Assembly: GCA_038231295.1 (NCBI GenBank)
Contig: JBBRLP010000002.1
Coordinates: 62,001 to 126,000 of the forward strand
DNA length: 64,000 nucleotides
Direction of reading: 5' to 3'
Source of the DNA: JANXLO01 sp038231295
GTDB lineage: Bacteria; Armatimonadota; Chthonomonadetes; Chthonomonadales; Chthonomonadaceae
Shown: positions 15,967 through 24,674 of the stretch, piece by piece
Numbering within the stretch: the stretch's first letter is position 1
Layout of the letters: every line of letters starts with the position of its first letter
The notes under the pieces: generated by a model
The model's input: the letters and a program-made list of their open reading frames with translations, nothing else
What the model was told of the DNA's origin: nothing
Database searches by the model: none
Program-made: the position numbers and the translations under genes

Positions 15967-17960
15967 CGGAAGGAATCGCCTGGATACCGCTGACGTTCGT
16001 TATCCTGATTATCGCCGCGACCATCGGCCTCGGTATCTACGCCACCAAAATGTCGAAATCAGCCTCCGACTTCTTCGTCGCAGGTCGGTCGGTGAGTGTG
16101 TTCTGGAACGCCTCCGCTATCTCCGGGGAGTATCTCTCGGCTGCCTCCTTTATGGGCATCGCCGGACTTTTGATGAAGAACGGGTACGACGCACTCTGGT
16201 ATCCGGTTGGATATGCGACAGGTTACCTGCTCCTGCTGCTTTTCATCGCCGGTCCGCTGCGCCGCTTTGGTGCCTACACGATCCCCGACTTCGCGGAAGG
16301 CCGTTTCGACAGCCCGACCTTCCGCAAGATCGCTGTCATTTTCGTCCTCTTCATCGGGTTTTTCTACACGATGCCGCAGATGAAGGGCGCGGGCGTCACG
16401 ATGGCGTCCATCCTGAACTGGCCGTACTGGGTGGGCATCGCTGTTGTCGGCTCCGTCATCACGTTTAATGTCGCGCTCGGTGGGATGAAAGGCATCACGT
16501 TCGTTCAGGCGTTCCAATACTGGGCAAAGGTATTTGCGATCTCCGTACCTGTTTTCATCCTGATCTCCGTCTATGGAGGCTACAACGCCAATCTCGCTGC
16601 GATCTCAGCAAAGCCGAAACTCTCTCCCCGTCTCGAAGCCGAGGCAAAACTCGCTTTCAAAGGCAAAGAAGGCGCTCCGGCCAATGTCGTCGCCTTCTCC
16701 TCCGGCTCGGTCACCCGAATGACATTTCCCAAAGGGGCTAGTCTCGATAAAGTCTCCACATCTCGCAAGCCCGAGACTGGCGAAGACCCACTACCGGCTG
16801 GCGCGTTGACCGTCATGCAGGGAACGACTGTTGCCGCTGTGAGTCCCGTTGGTGGATTCCCGCATGGATTCGAGATTCCCGCAGGAGCGGCGCTGGTTGT
16901 CCACCCCTACGAGGCTACCGCAGGCGGGCAGCCGCTTACCAAAGCGGGCAGCCCGCTCCGCAATGCGCCGAAGATCGAATTCCTGACGGCGACGACCGGA
17001 ATCATCGGAACCGGCACGGCCGTTCCAAACGCGCCGAATAACAAAAAGTGGAGCGAACCGTTCGGGACGATGACCGGGAAATACGGTTATCCACTGCTCT
17101 ATACCTACTCGCTTATTCTGGCGCTGGTCTGCGGGACCGCGGGTCTGCCGCACATTCTGGTGCGCTTCTACACCAACCCGGATGGACGCTCCGCGAAGCG
17201 CACGACGCTCTGGGTCATGGTGCTGATCGGCCTGTTCTATCTGTTTCCGCCCGTCTGGGGCGCTATCGGGCGCAACATCATTCCGAGCCTCTACGCCAAC
17301 AATACGACCGACAGCGTAGTCATCAAGCTGCCGATGCAGTTAATGGAGAACAAACTGCTGGGCCAGGTTCTCAGCGGCATCACGAGCGCGGGAGCGTTCG
17401 CGGCGTTCATGTCCACCTTCTCCGGGCTGCTCGTCAGTATGTCGGGAGCGCTGGCGCACGACATCTACGGCAAAATGCTCCGTCCGAATTCTTCGCCTGA
17501 GTCGCGTATGCTGGCGTTCAAAATCGCCGCCATCGTGTTCGGGATCGTCTCCATGCTGCTCGGTCTGCTGGTACAGTCCTTTGACATCGCGATGATGGTC
17601 GGGTGGGCGTTCGCGATAGCTGCTGCCTCGTACTTCCCCTTGCTGCTCCTGGGGGCATGGTGGCGACGACTGACGGTGCAGGGCGCGGCAGCGGGGATGC
17701 TGACGGGCGGACTGCTCTCCTTGTCCGCTATCGTCTGCTCGATGGCGCTGGACAAGAAATGGCTGGTTTTCGACGTGAATCCGCAGCTTCGCACTCTGAT
17801 GGAGCAACCCGCGATCTGGGGCGTACCGCTCTCAATCACCGTCATGGTCGTCGTATCTTTGCTAACGGCTTCGCAGGTTCCGAAGGACATTGCGGTGAAG
17901 ATGCTGCGCCTGCACGCTCCCGAAGAGTTGGGGCTGTCCAAAAACTATATCGAACACTGA
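15963..17960 (+). CDS. Sodium:solute symporter (ActP/VC_2705-like) with large extracytoplasmic insertion
   Basis: The 665-residue protein has about 13 membrane helices and SSS-family signatures: 'SASDFFVAGRSVSVFWNASA', 'ISGEYLSAASFMGIAGLL', 'GGMKGITFVQAFQYWAK', 'TAGLPHILVRFYTNPDGR' and 'ITSAGAFAAFMSTFSGLLV'. Acetate/pyruvate-type symporters are about 550 residues. Here residues 205-375 form a hydrophilic beta-like insertion between helices, predicted outside the membrane. The substrate is probably a small carboxylate. Its place between argB and argD suggests acetate or glutamate supply, but this is inference. The first four bases overlap the DUF485 gene. Confidence 0.85.
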   Translation: MTEGIAWIPLTFVILIIAATIGLGIYATKMSKSASDFFVAGRSVSVFWNASAISGEYLSAASFMGIAGLLMKNGYDALWYPVGYATGYLLLLLFIAGPLRRFGAYTIPDFAEGRFDSPTFRKIAVIFVLFIGFFYTMPQMKGAGVTMASILNWPYWVGIAVVGSVITFNVALGGMKGITFVQAFQYWAKVFAISVPVFILISVYGGYNANLAAISAKPKLSPRLEAEAKLAFKGKEGAPANVVAFSSGSVTRMTFPKGASLDKVSTSRKPETGEDPLPAGALTVMQGTTVAAVSPVGGFPHGFEIPAGAALVVHPYEATAGGQPLTKAGSPLRNAPKIEFLTATTGIIGTGTAVPNAPNNKKWSEPFGTMTGKYGYPLLYTYSLILALVCGTAGLPHILVRFYTNPDGRSAKRTTLWVMVLIGLFYLFPPVWGAIGRNIIPSLYANNTTDSVVIKLPMQLMENKLLGQVLSGITSAGAFAAFMSTFSGLLVSMSGALAHDIYGKMLRPNSSPESRMLAFKIAAIVFGIVSMLLGLLVQSFDIAMMVGWAFAIAAASYFPLLLLGAWWRRLTVQGAAAGMLTGGLLSLSAIVCSMALDKKWLVFDVNPQLRTLMEQPAIWGVPLSITVMVVVSLLTASQVPKDIAVKMLRLHAPEELGLSKNYIEH

Positions 17961-18002
17961 GTTCGTCCCGATGCGAGCCTCAAGAATTGGAGGAGGGTAG
18001 AG

Positions 18003-19244
18003 ATGGAGACACCGTTATTATACAGAACGACTGATCTTGCGGCAAGCGATAACGCGGCACAGATCATGGCGCTCGACCGAGAGTATGTGATGGGAACGTA
18101 TGCCCGTCAGCCGGTGATGTTTGTGCGTGGGGAAGGGGCGCGACTCTGGGACAGCGAGGGGCGGGAGTATCTGGATTTCCTGTCCGGTATCGCCGTCGTG
18201 GGAGTGGGCCACTGTCACCCGAAGGTCGCGGGAGCAATTGCGGATCAGGCGCATCGGCTCATGCACATCTCCAATCTGTTTCATAATCCGTTACAGGCGA
18301 CACTGGCGCAGCGGCTCTGCGAACTTTCCGGGATGGATAAGGTTTTCTTTGCCAACTCCGGGGCGGAGGCGAACGAAGCCGCCCTGAAAATCGCCCGGAA
18401 GTGGGGCAAGCAGCAGCGCGGCGCGGAGTGCTTCGAGATTATCACGTTCACAGGCTCGTTCCACGGGCGAACAATGGGAACCGTCACGGCGACCGCACAG
18501 CCGAAGTATCAGGCTCCCTTCGCGCCGCTGGTTCCGGGCTTCCACTACGCACCGCTCAACGATCTGAACGCGCTGGACGAACTCATCTCCGAGAAGACCT
18601 GCGCGGTGATGATTGAACCGCTGCAAGGTGAAAGCGGCGTCAATCCCGCAACCCCGGAATTTCTTTCCGGGGTTCGGGCGCTCTGCGACGAGGCGCGGGT
18701 GCTGCTGATTCTCGATGAGATACAGTGCGGCATGGGGCGGACAGGCCACTTTCTCGCCTCGCAGGGCCTCGGAGTGCAGGGCGACATCGTGACGATGGCG
18801 AAGGGAATCGCGGACGGCTTCCCGATGGGGGCGTGTCTGGCGCGTGGCTCGGCGGCGACGACGCTGGTTCCCGGCGATCATGGCTCGACATTCGCGGGAC
18901 AGCCGCTCGCCTGCGCCGCCGCCCTCGCGACCCTGGACGTGATGCTGGAAGAGGAACTGATGGAGCGGGCGGAGGAGGTCGGCTGCCACTTCAAGTCACG
19001 CCTCCAATCTCTGCAAACCGCGATGCCGGAGCGAATCAAAGAGGTGCGCGGACGCGGGCTGATGGTCGGATTGCAGCTCCACACGCCGGACGCGAAGGCC
19101 GTGCAGAAGTATCTCATGGAGGCCGGAATCGTCATCAACGCAACGAGCGATTTCGTGCTGCGCTTCGTCCCGCCGCTCGTCGTAACGAAAGCCGACTGCG
19201 ACCGGGTGGTAGAGACGATTCACCAGGCATTGCAGGCGCTATGA
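18003..19244 (+). CDS. argD: Acetylornithine aminotransferase
   Basis: The 413-residue class-III PLP aminotransferase converts N-acetylglutamate semialdehyde to N-acetylornithine. It shows 'LDFLSGIAVVGVGHCHPKV', 'FFANSGAEANEAALKIARKW', 'TFTGSFHGRTMGTV', 'IEPLQGESGVNPA', 'LILDEIQCGMGRTG', the Schiff-base lysine in 'TMAKGIADGFPMGA' and 'GSTFAGQPLACAAALATL'. GGAGGAGGG lies before ATG 18003. Related GABA or LysW pathway enzymes are possible by sequence alone, but context in the arginine cluster settles the call. Confidence 0.95.
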   Translation: METPLLYRTTDLAASDNAAQIMALDREYVMGTYARQPVMFVRGEGARLWDSEGREYLDFLSGIAVVGVGHCHPKVAGAIADQAHRLMHISNLFHNPLQATLAQRLCELSGMDKVFFANSGAEANEAALKIARKWGKQQRGAECFEIITFTGSFHGRTMGTVTATAQPKYQAPFAPLVPGFHYAPLNDLNALDELISEKTCAVMIEPLQGESGVNPATPEFLSGVRALCDEARVLLILDEIQCGMGRTGHFLASQGLGVQGDIVTMAKGIADGFPMGACLARGSAATTLVPGDHGSTFAGQPLACAAALATLDVMLEEELMERAEEVGCHFKSRLQSLQTAMPERIKEVRGRGLMVGLQLHTPDAKAVQKYLMEAGIVINATSDFVLRFVPPLVVTKADCDRVVETIHQALQAL

Positions 19245-19289
19245 CGCTCGGTTGGAATGGCCTGTCCGGGCAATAGGAGGACACTGCGT

Positions 19290-20771
19290 ATGTGGCAACG
19301 ATTCACGGAAAGAGCGCGACGGGTCGTCTTCTTCGCTCAGGAAGAGGCAGGTCGTCTCGGAGAAAATTACGTCTCGACGGAACATCTTCTGCTGGGAATG
19401 GTGCGCGAGAACGACAGCGTCGGCGCGAAGATTCTCGATAAGATGGGCACCTCGCCGGGGCGAATCCGAAGCGAGATAGAGCGGCAAGTGGCCCGAGGGG
19501 ATGGTCGGCTAAAGCAGGACATGCAGTTGACGCCGCGTTCGAAAAAGGTGATTGATCTCGCCTATGATGAGGCCCGTCAACTGCAAAACGAATATATTGG
19601 TACGGAGCATCTTCTCCTCGGAATGATACGTGAAGGCGAGGGACTGGCTGGCCGCGTACTGGCTAAACTCGGAGTGGAGTTGGACAGAACTCGACAGGAG
19701 GTCAGAATCTTTCAGGGAAAGCGAGAGGATTCCAAACAGGAGCCTCCAACAGTAGGCAAAATGTCAACACCAGACGTGCAAGATCAGGTTATAGACCTTC
19801 AAGATTGGGTGCAGAAGGATGAAACGAAATGGCGGGGCAGGTCACTGGTATCACTATTTGATGTTTCTGCCGAACAGATATTGAGTGTGCTTGATCTGGC
19901 ATCCTCTCTGAAAACTCTCAAAGACCAGAAGCGGTTCCTCTATTTCACGCATCCCAAGACACTCGCCCTGCTGTTTGAGAAGCCATCGCTGCGGACGCGA
20001 GTCAGTTTCGAGGCGGGGATGGCGCAGATGGCGGGTCATGCGATCTATCTGGCTCCGGGAGATGTGGGGCTGGGAGTGCGGGAGTCGGTGGCGGATGTTG
20101 CGGGGGGGCTGTCGCGGTGGGTGGATGCGATTGCGGCCCGAACGTTCAAGCATGAGACGGTCGAGGAGTTGGCGGCGAACGCAACGGTTCCCGTCATCAA
20201 TGCCCTCAGCGACCGGGAGCATCCCATTCAGGCGTTCGCGGATTTAATGACCATCATCGAACAGAAGGGCAAGCCCGGCAATCACCTGAAACTGGCCTAT
20301 ATCGGGGACGGCAACAACGTGCTTCATGCACTGCTGCTGGCCTGCGCCAAAGTCGGGGTAAACTTAACTGCCGCGTGTCCGGCAGGCTACGAACCCAATA
20401 CGGCGTATGTCGCCGAGGCGCAGCGCATCGGGAGCGAAGAGGGCGGCACGGGAGCGAAAATCTCCCTTGTGACCGACCCGGAAGAGGCCGTGCGGGAGGC
20501 CGACGTCCTCTATACCGATGTCTGGACGAGCATGGGTCAGGAAGAGGAGAAGGCTGAGCGACTGCGGATTTTCGCGCCGTATCAGGTGAACGCCGAACTT
20601 CTCGCTCATGCGAAACCGGACGCAATCGTTCTGCACTGTCTCCCCGCGCATCGCGAAGAGGAGATCACCTCTGATGTGATGGCTGCCCATTCCAAAGTGA
20701 TACTCGATCAGGCCGAGAATCGCCTGCACACGCAGAAGGCGCTCGTCCTGCTGCTGCTCGGCCTGTCGTAA
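19290..20771 (+). CDS. argF: Clp N-domain / ornithine carbamoyltransferase fusion
   Basis: One 493-residue frame joins two parts. Residues 1-145 are a complete double Clp-N (ClpC-type) domain with repeats 'RFTERARRVVFFAQEEAGR...STEHLLLGMV' and 'LTPRSKKVIDL...IGTEHLLLGMIREGEG'. Residues about 180-493 are ornithine carbamoyltransferase: 'FEKPSLRTRVSFEAGMA' (carbamoyl-phosphate loop, SLRTR), 'DREHPIQAFADL', 'GDGNNVLHALL', 'DVWTSMGQEEE' and 'HCLPAHREEEI'. OTCases are normally about 310 residues. The linker is 35 residues, charged and open in frame. AGGAGG at 19275-19280 serves ATG 19290. An internal ATG at 19761 has no good ribosome site. No AAA+ domain is present, so it is not a protease chaperone. 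It converts ornithine to citrulline; the role of the Clp domain is unknown. Confidence 0.93.
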   Translation: MWQRFTERARRVVFFAQEEAGRLGENYVSTEHLLLGMVRENDSVGAKILDKMGTSPGRIRSEIERQVARGDGRLKQDMQLTPRSKKVIDLAYDEARQLQNEYIGTEHLLLGMIREGEGLAGRVLAKLGVELDRTRQEVRIFQGKREDSKQEPPTVGKMSTPDVQDQVIDLQDWVQKDETKWRGRSLVSLFDVSAEQILSVLDLASSLKTLKDQKRFLYFTHPKTLALLFEKPSLRTRVSFEAGMAQMAGHAIYLAPGDVGLGVRESVADVAGGLSRWVDAIAARTFKHETVEELAANATVPVINALSDREHPIQAFADLMTIIEQKGKPGNHLKLAYIGDGNNVLHALLLACAKVGVNLTAACPAGYEPNTAYVAEAQRIGSEEGGTGAKISLVTDPEEAVREADVLYTDVWTSMGQEEEKAERLRIFAPYQVNAELLAHAKPDAIVLHCLPAHREEEITSDVMAAHSKVILDQAENRLHTQKALVLLLLGLS

Positions 20772-20799
20772 GCAAAAAACCAATCAAGGATAAGAATTG

Positions 20800-22086
20800 A
20801 TGAAGAAGATCGTTCTGGTATACTCCGGTGGCCTCGATACCTCCGTCTGTATTCCACTGATGCGCGAAGAGTACGGTTTCGACCATGTAATCACGGTCAC
20901 CGTAGACGTGGGCCAGCCTGCGGAGGACATCAAACTCGCGGAAGAGCGGGCCATCCGGCTGGGAACGGAACACTACACGGTGGACGCGAAAGCGATGTTT
21001 GTCGAACATTTCTGCTGGCCCGCCGTTCGCGCCAATGGCGACTATCAGGGCTATCCCATTTCCACCAGCATCGCCCGCCCGCTCATCGCGCTCAAAGCGG
21101 TCGAGAAGGCGAAGGAACTGGGTGTAAAAGCCTTCGGACACGGCTGCACCGGTAAGGGCAACGATCAGTTCCGCATCGAGTATATCATGCGGACTCTGAT
21201 ACCCGACGCGGAGGTGATTGCGCCGATGCGGGAGGGTCGCCTCATGCCGGATGGCTCCCGCGAACCCTGGACGCGCAGCGAGGAGATCGAATACGCCAAC
21301 GCGCACGGCCTGGACATCCCGCAGACTAAAGACAAAATCTGGAGCGTGGACGAGAATATCTGGGGGCGCAGCATCGAGGGCGGGCGTCTGGAAGAGCCGG
21401 ACTATGCCCCACCGGAAGAGATTTTCCACTGGACGCGCAGTCTGGAGGAGTGCCCGAACACTTCCCGAACGCTCAAAATCGGATTCGAGAACGGCGTTCC
21501 TGTCTCACTCGATGGCGAGCGGATGACCGCGCTGGAACTCGTGCTGGAACTCAACAAGATCGCCGGGGAGCATGGCGTCGGACGCATTGACATCATGGAA
21601 GACCGGATGCTCGGCCTGAAAGTGCGCGAAAACTACGAGTGTCCGGCAGCAGTCGTGCTGATCGCAGCGCATAAGGCACTGGAGGCGCTGGTCTGCACGG
21701 CGGGCGAACTCAAGTTCAAAGCGTCTGTTGATCGGGAGTGGGGCGAACTGGCCTACAAAGGGCTATGGCTCGACCCGCTGCGGGAAGACCTGGAGGCGTT
21801 CATCAATCGCGTTCAGCACCGCGTGACGGGAACGGTGAATATGCGGCTGGCGAAGGGCAGCGCCATCGTCATCGGGCGCAGCAGCGAAGCCGCTCTCTAC
21901 AGCGAAGATCTGGCCTCCTTCGACAGCAAGACCTTCAATCAGGCGGAATCGCTCGGCATGGTGAAGACGCACGGGATGCAGTCGAAACTCTACTGGCAGC
22001 TCAAACAGCAGGGCAAAATCTTGGGCGGAAGCCGCGACGAACCGATGCTGATTGGCAGCGACCCGGAGAAGCCCACCGATGCGTAA
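20800..22086 (+). CDS. argG: Argininosuccinate synthase
   Basis: The 428-residue enzyme joins citrulline and aspartate with ATP. The PP-loop is 'VLVYSGGLDTSVCIPLM'; further motifs are 'GHGCTGKGNDQFRIEYI', 'YANAHGLDIPQTKDKIWSVD', 'ENIWGRSIEGG' and 'GRIDIMEDRMLGLKVRENYE'. The ATG at 20800 has AAGGA at 9 bases. An in-frame TTG directly before is a less likely start. The last 8 bases overlap argH. Confidence 0.96.
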   Translation: MKKIVLVYSGGLDTSVCIPLMREEYGFDHVITVTVDVGQPAEDIKLAEERAIRLGTEHYTVDAKAMFVEHFCWPAVRANGDYQGYPISTSIARPLIALKAVEKAKELGVKAFGHGCTGKGNDQFRIEYIMRTLIPDAEVIAPMREGRLMPDGSREPWTRSEEIEYANAHGLDIPQTKDKIWSVDENIWGRSIEGGRLEEPDYAPPEEIFHWTRSLEECPNTSRTLKIGFENGVPVSLDGERMTALELVLELNKIAGEHGVGRIDIMEDRMLGLKVRENYECPAAVVLIAAHKALEALVCTAGELKFKASVDREWGELAYKGLWLDPLREDLEAFINRVQHRVTGTVNMRLAKGSAIVIGRSSEAALYSEDLASFDSKTFNQAESLGMVKTHGMQSKLYWQLKQQGKILGGSRDEPMLIGSDPEKPTDA

Positions 22087-23474
22087 GCTCTGGGGCGGAC
22101 ACTACGACCAGCCGACCGACGCTCTGATCGAAAGCCTCAACAACTCCCTGATTTTCGACGCTCGGCTCTGGCGACAGGACATTCAGGGCAGTATCGCCCA
22201 TGCGATGATGCTCGGGACAGTCGGCATTATCTCAGTGGACGAGGCGGAAACAATCGTTGCGGGACTGCGTGCGCTGGAGAGCGAACTTGCCGACGGAAGC
22301 GCGGAGTTACCGCCGGACGCGGAGGACGTGCATACTGCGGTTGAGGGACTGCTGCGGGAGCGATTAGGGGCGGTCGCAGGCAAACTCCACACGGCGCGAA
22401 GCCGTAACGATCAGGTTGCGACGGACGTTCGCCTCTATCTGCGGGACGCCTGCGATGTGGTTGACACCGAACTGGCGCAGCTCCAGAAGGCGCTGCTCGA
22501 CCATGCCGGGGAACGAAATGGAGACGGTGCTGCCCGGCTTCACGCATCTACAGCACGCGCAGCCTGTCGTTTTGGCCCATCACCTGCTGGCCTACTTCTG
22601 GATGCTGGACAGAGACCGCGAACGCCTGACCGATACGCGCCGCCGCACCAACCGCCTGCCGCTTGGAGCAGGGGCGCTGGCAGGAACCGGGTTTCCCATT
22701 GACCGGGCGCAGGTGGCTTCCGCGCTCGGCTTCGAGGCCGTGATTCCCAACAGCCTGGATGCTGTCTCCGACCGGGATTTCGCCATCGAGTTCGTCTCGT
22801 TCGCGGCGATCACGCTGATGCACCTCTCCCGTCTCGCCGAAGAGATCATCCTGTGGAACACGCCGGAGTTCGGCTGGATCATTCTGCACGACTCGGTCAC
22901 GACGGGCAGCAGTATCATGCCGCAGAAGAAAAACCCGGATGTGGCGGAACTGGCGCGGGGCAAGACGGGGCGCGTCTACGGCGACCTGATGAGCCTGCTC
23001 ACTCTGATGAAAGGTCTCCCACTCGCCTACAACAAAGATATGCAGGAGGACAAAGAGCCGCTTTTCGACGCGATAGACACCCTGCTCCTCGTACTCCCGG
23101 CGATGCAAAAGACTCTCTCCACCGCTCGCTTCCGTTCCGACCGGATGTTGGCAGCCACACGCGGCGACTTCTCCACCGCGACCGACCTCGCCGACTATCT
23201 CGTCCGGCAGGGCCTGCCGTTCCGCGACGCGCACGATGTCGTCGGCAAGGTCGTGCAGCACTGCCTCGCGCAGAAGATCGGTCTAGAAGACCTCGACGCT
23301 ACTGCGCTCGCCGCCTTCTCACCGCTCCTGGAAACCAACACCGAGGCCGCGCTGGCCGTTCTCACAGTGCAGTCCTGCGTGGCCGCTCGGACGTCGCAGG
23401 GCGGCACGGCTCCCACCGCTGTCCGTGAACAGTTTACGCTCGCGCAGCAGCGGTGGGAGGCAGGCAATCAGTAG
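22079..23474 (+). CDS. argH: Argininosuccinate lyase with an apparent one-base frameshift
   Basis: Two adjacent frames together make a full lyase of about 464 residues. Frame one from ATG 22079 carries 'MRKLWGGHYDQPTDALIESL', 'VHTAVEGLL' and 'TARSRNDQVATDVRLYLRDA'. Frame two carries 'VLPGFTHLQHAQPVVLAHHL', 'GFEAVIPNSLDAVSDRDFAI', the catalytic-serine signature 'TGSSIMPQKKNPDVAELARG' and 'FSTATDLADYLVRQGLPFRD'. The join falls at 22514-22520 (CGAAATG), where one extra A in AAA shifts the frame. Everything else is intact, and the enzyme is needed to finish arginine synthesis. A sequencing or assembly error, a real mutation, or +1 frameshifting are all possible. The 3' end overlaps the convergent next gene by 7 bases. 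Confidence 0.88.
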
Positions 23475-24505
23475 ACGCGTAGGGTCGCGCCGTTGAGGTG
23501 GGACTTGTCTATTTTCGATTCCAGAGATGCGGGAATCGTGACCGTGCCGGGGTCGCCATCGCTGATGTAGCGGCCCTGATCGCCGTTCTTGATACTGTCA
23601 AGCCAGAAGGTACTCATACTAGCCTTGTCACCGGCCTGAATACGCGGCAGTCGCATCGGGTTGAAGCGTTTGGAGATCGGGGCCGGGGCAGGGTTCGCTC
23701 CGACAAGCATCACAGCGCGGTTGCTGTATGCCTGTCCGTTCCAGGTGCCAGAGACGAGTAGTTTCTTGTTCTTCGGCGAGATGCCCATCGGCAGGGCCAT
23801 CGTGTCCACCTTCGTTCCGGGCGCGAGTTTCTCGATCTTCGCAACACATTCTCCCAACTCTCGGGTCACGGCATCGTCCGAAAGTTTCGAGAGCGCCGGA
23901 TGAGTAACGGTGTGGTTACCGATCTCGCAGCCCATTGCGATCAGCGCCTGCATCTTCTTGCCCGCCACTGCGGACGGGCCAAATCCGCTCTCCGGCAGAA
24001 CATAAAAGGTCGCTTTGACGGGAAAGTCGGGGTGGGTTTTGGCGAACTCCTGCCACATTCCGATAACGCAGGTCGGGTCAATCGAGCCGTCCGGGAGATA
24101 GCGGAACTGGCTGGCGCGGGCATCGTCGAAAGTGAAGACGACCGGAGCCATGCCAATCGGGAGATTGATCTTGTTGTCGAGGACATCCCGCAACGGAACG
24201 GGACGATAGCCCTCGTCATAGAGCCGCTGGAGGTCGTGCTTGAAGTTGTCCACGCTCCGCACCATGCTGCGCTCTTTCGGAAGCACGTCGTGGTATTCAA
24301 GAATCGGGATGACTCCGGCCTCGTTCACTTTGGCCTTCTGAAGCTCCTCGACACTGACGTTCGCCACATGGGGCGCTGACGTCACCTTCTGCAGGACGGG
24401 GACAGGCGCGGCGTTCGTCGCAAGTTCGGCAGCGTGATGGCATCCAGAGAGTGTGGAGAGCGCGAGCGCACCCAATGCACTCAGTAAGACTCGTGTGGTT
24501 AGCAT
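23468..24505 (-). CDS. Polysaccharide deacetylase family lipoprotein
   Basis: The 345-residue product starts 'MLTTRVLLSALGALALSTL' followed by the lipobox LSGC, so it is probably a lipid-anchored envelope protein. The NodB-like core has 'VIPILEYHDV', 'VVFTFDDARASQFRY' with the metal Asp pair, 'KATFYVLPESGFG' and the metal His pair in 'GCEIGNHTVTHPALSKL'. The family removes N- or O-acetyl groups from cell-wall or capsule polymers; the substrate here is unknown. A longer frame opens upstream to 24844, but the signal peptide fixes the start at 24505. Confidence 0.88.
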   Translation of the reverse strand: MLTTRVLLSALGALALSTLSGCHHAAELATNAAPVPVLQKVTSAPHVANVSVEELQKAKVNEAGVIPILEYHDVLPKERSMVRSVDNFKHDLQRLYDEGYRPVPLRDVLDNKINLPIGMAPVVFTFDDARASQFRYLPDGSIDPTCVIGMWQEFAKTHPDFPVKATFYVLPESGFGPSAVAGKKMQALIAMGCEIGNHTVTHPALSKLSDDAVTRELGECVAKIEKLAPGTKVDTMALPMGISPKNKKLLVSGTWNGQAYSNRAVMLVGANPAPAPISKRFNPMRLPRIQAGDKASMSTFWLDSIKNGDQGRYISDGDPGTVTIPASLESKIDKSHLNGATLRVY

Positions 24506-24674
24506 ACTTCCTCGGTTCCTTACCCCAGATGGGCGATATAGTGCATGGATTCTTTCCCTCTTGACGTGCGGATTTCCTGCCGGTTTCGCACAGAGGCAGG
24601 GAAGAGACAGGGACTCGGCGAACTTACCGCCACACACGATCAATACGCTCGACGATGAGGGAGGAGAGGACGAT

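Noticed and set aside
19761..20771. Separate OTCase start inside the fusion
   Set aside because: ATG 19761 has no ribosome site at usual spacing and the frame is continuous from 19290 with good codon use.
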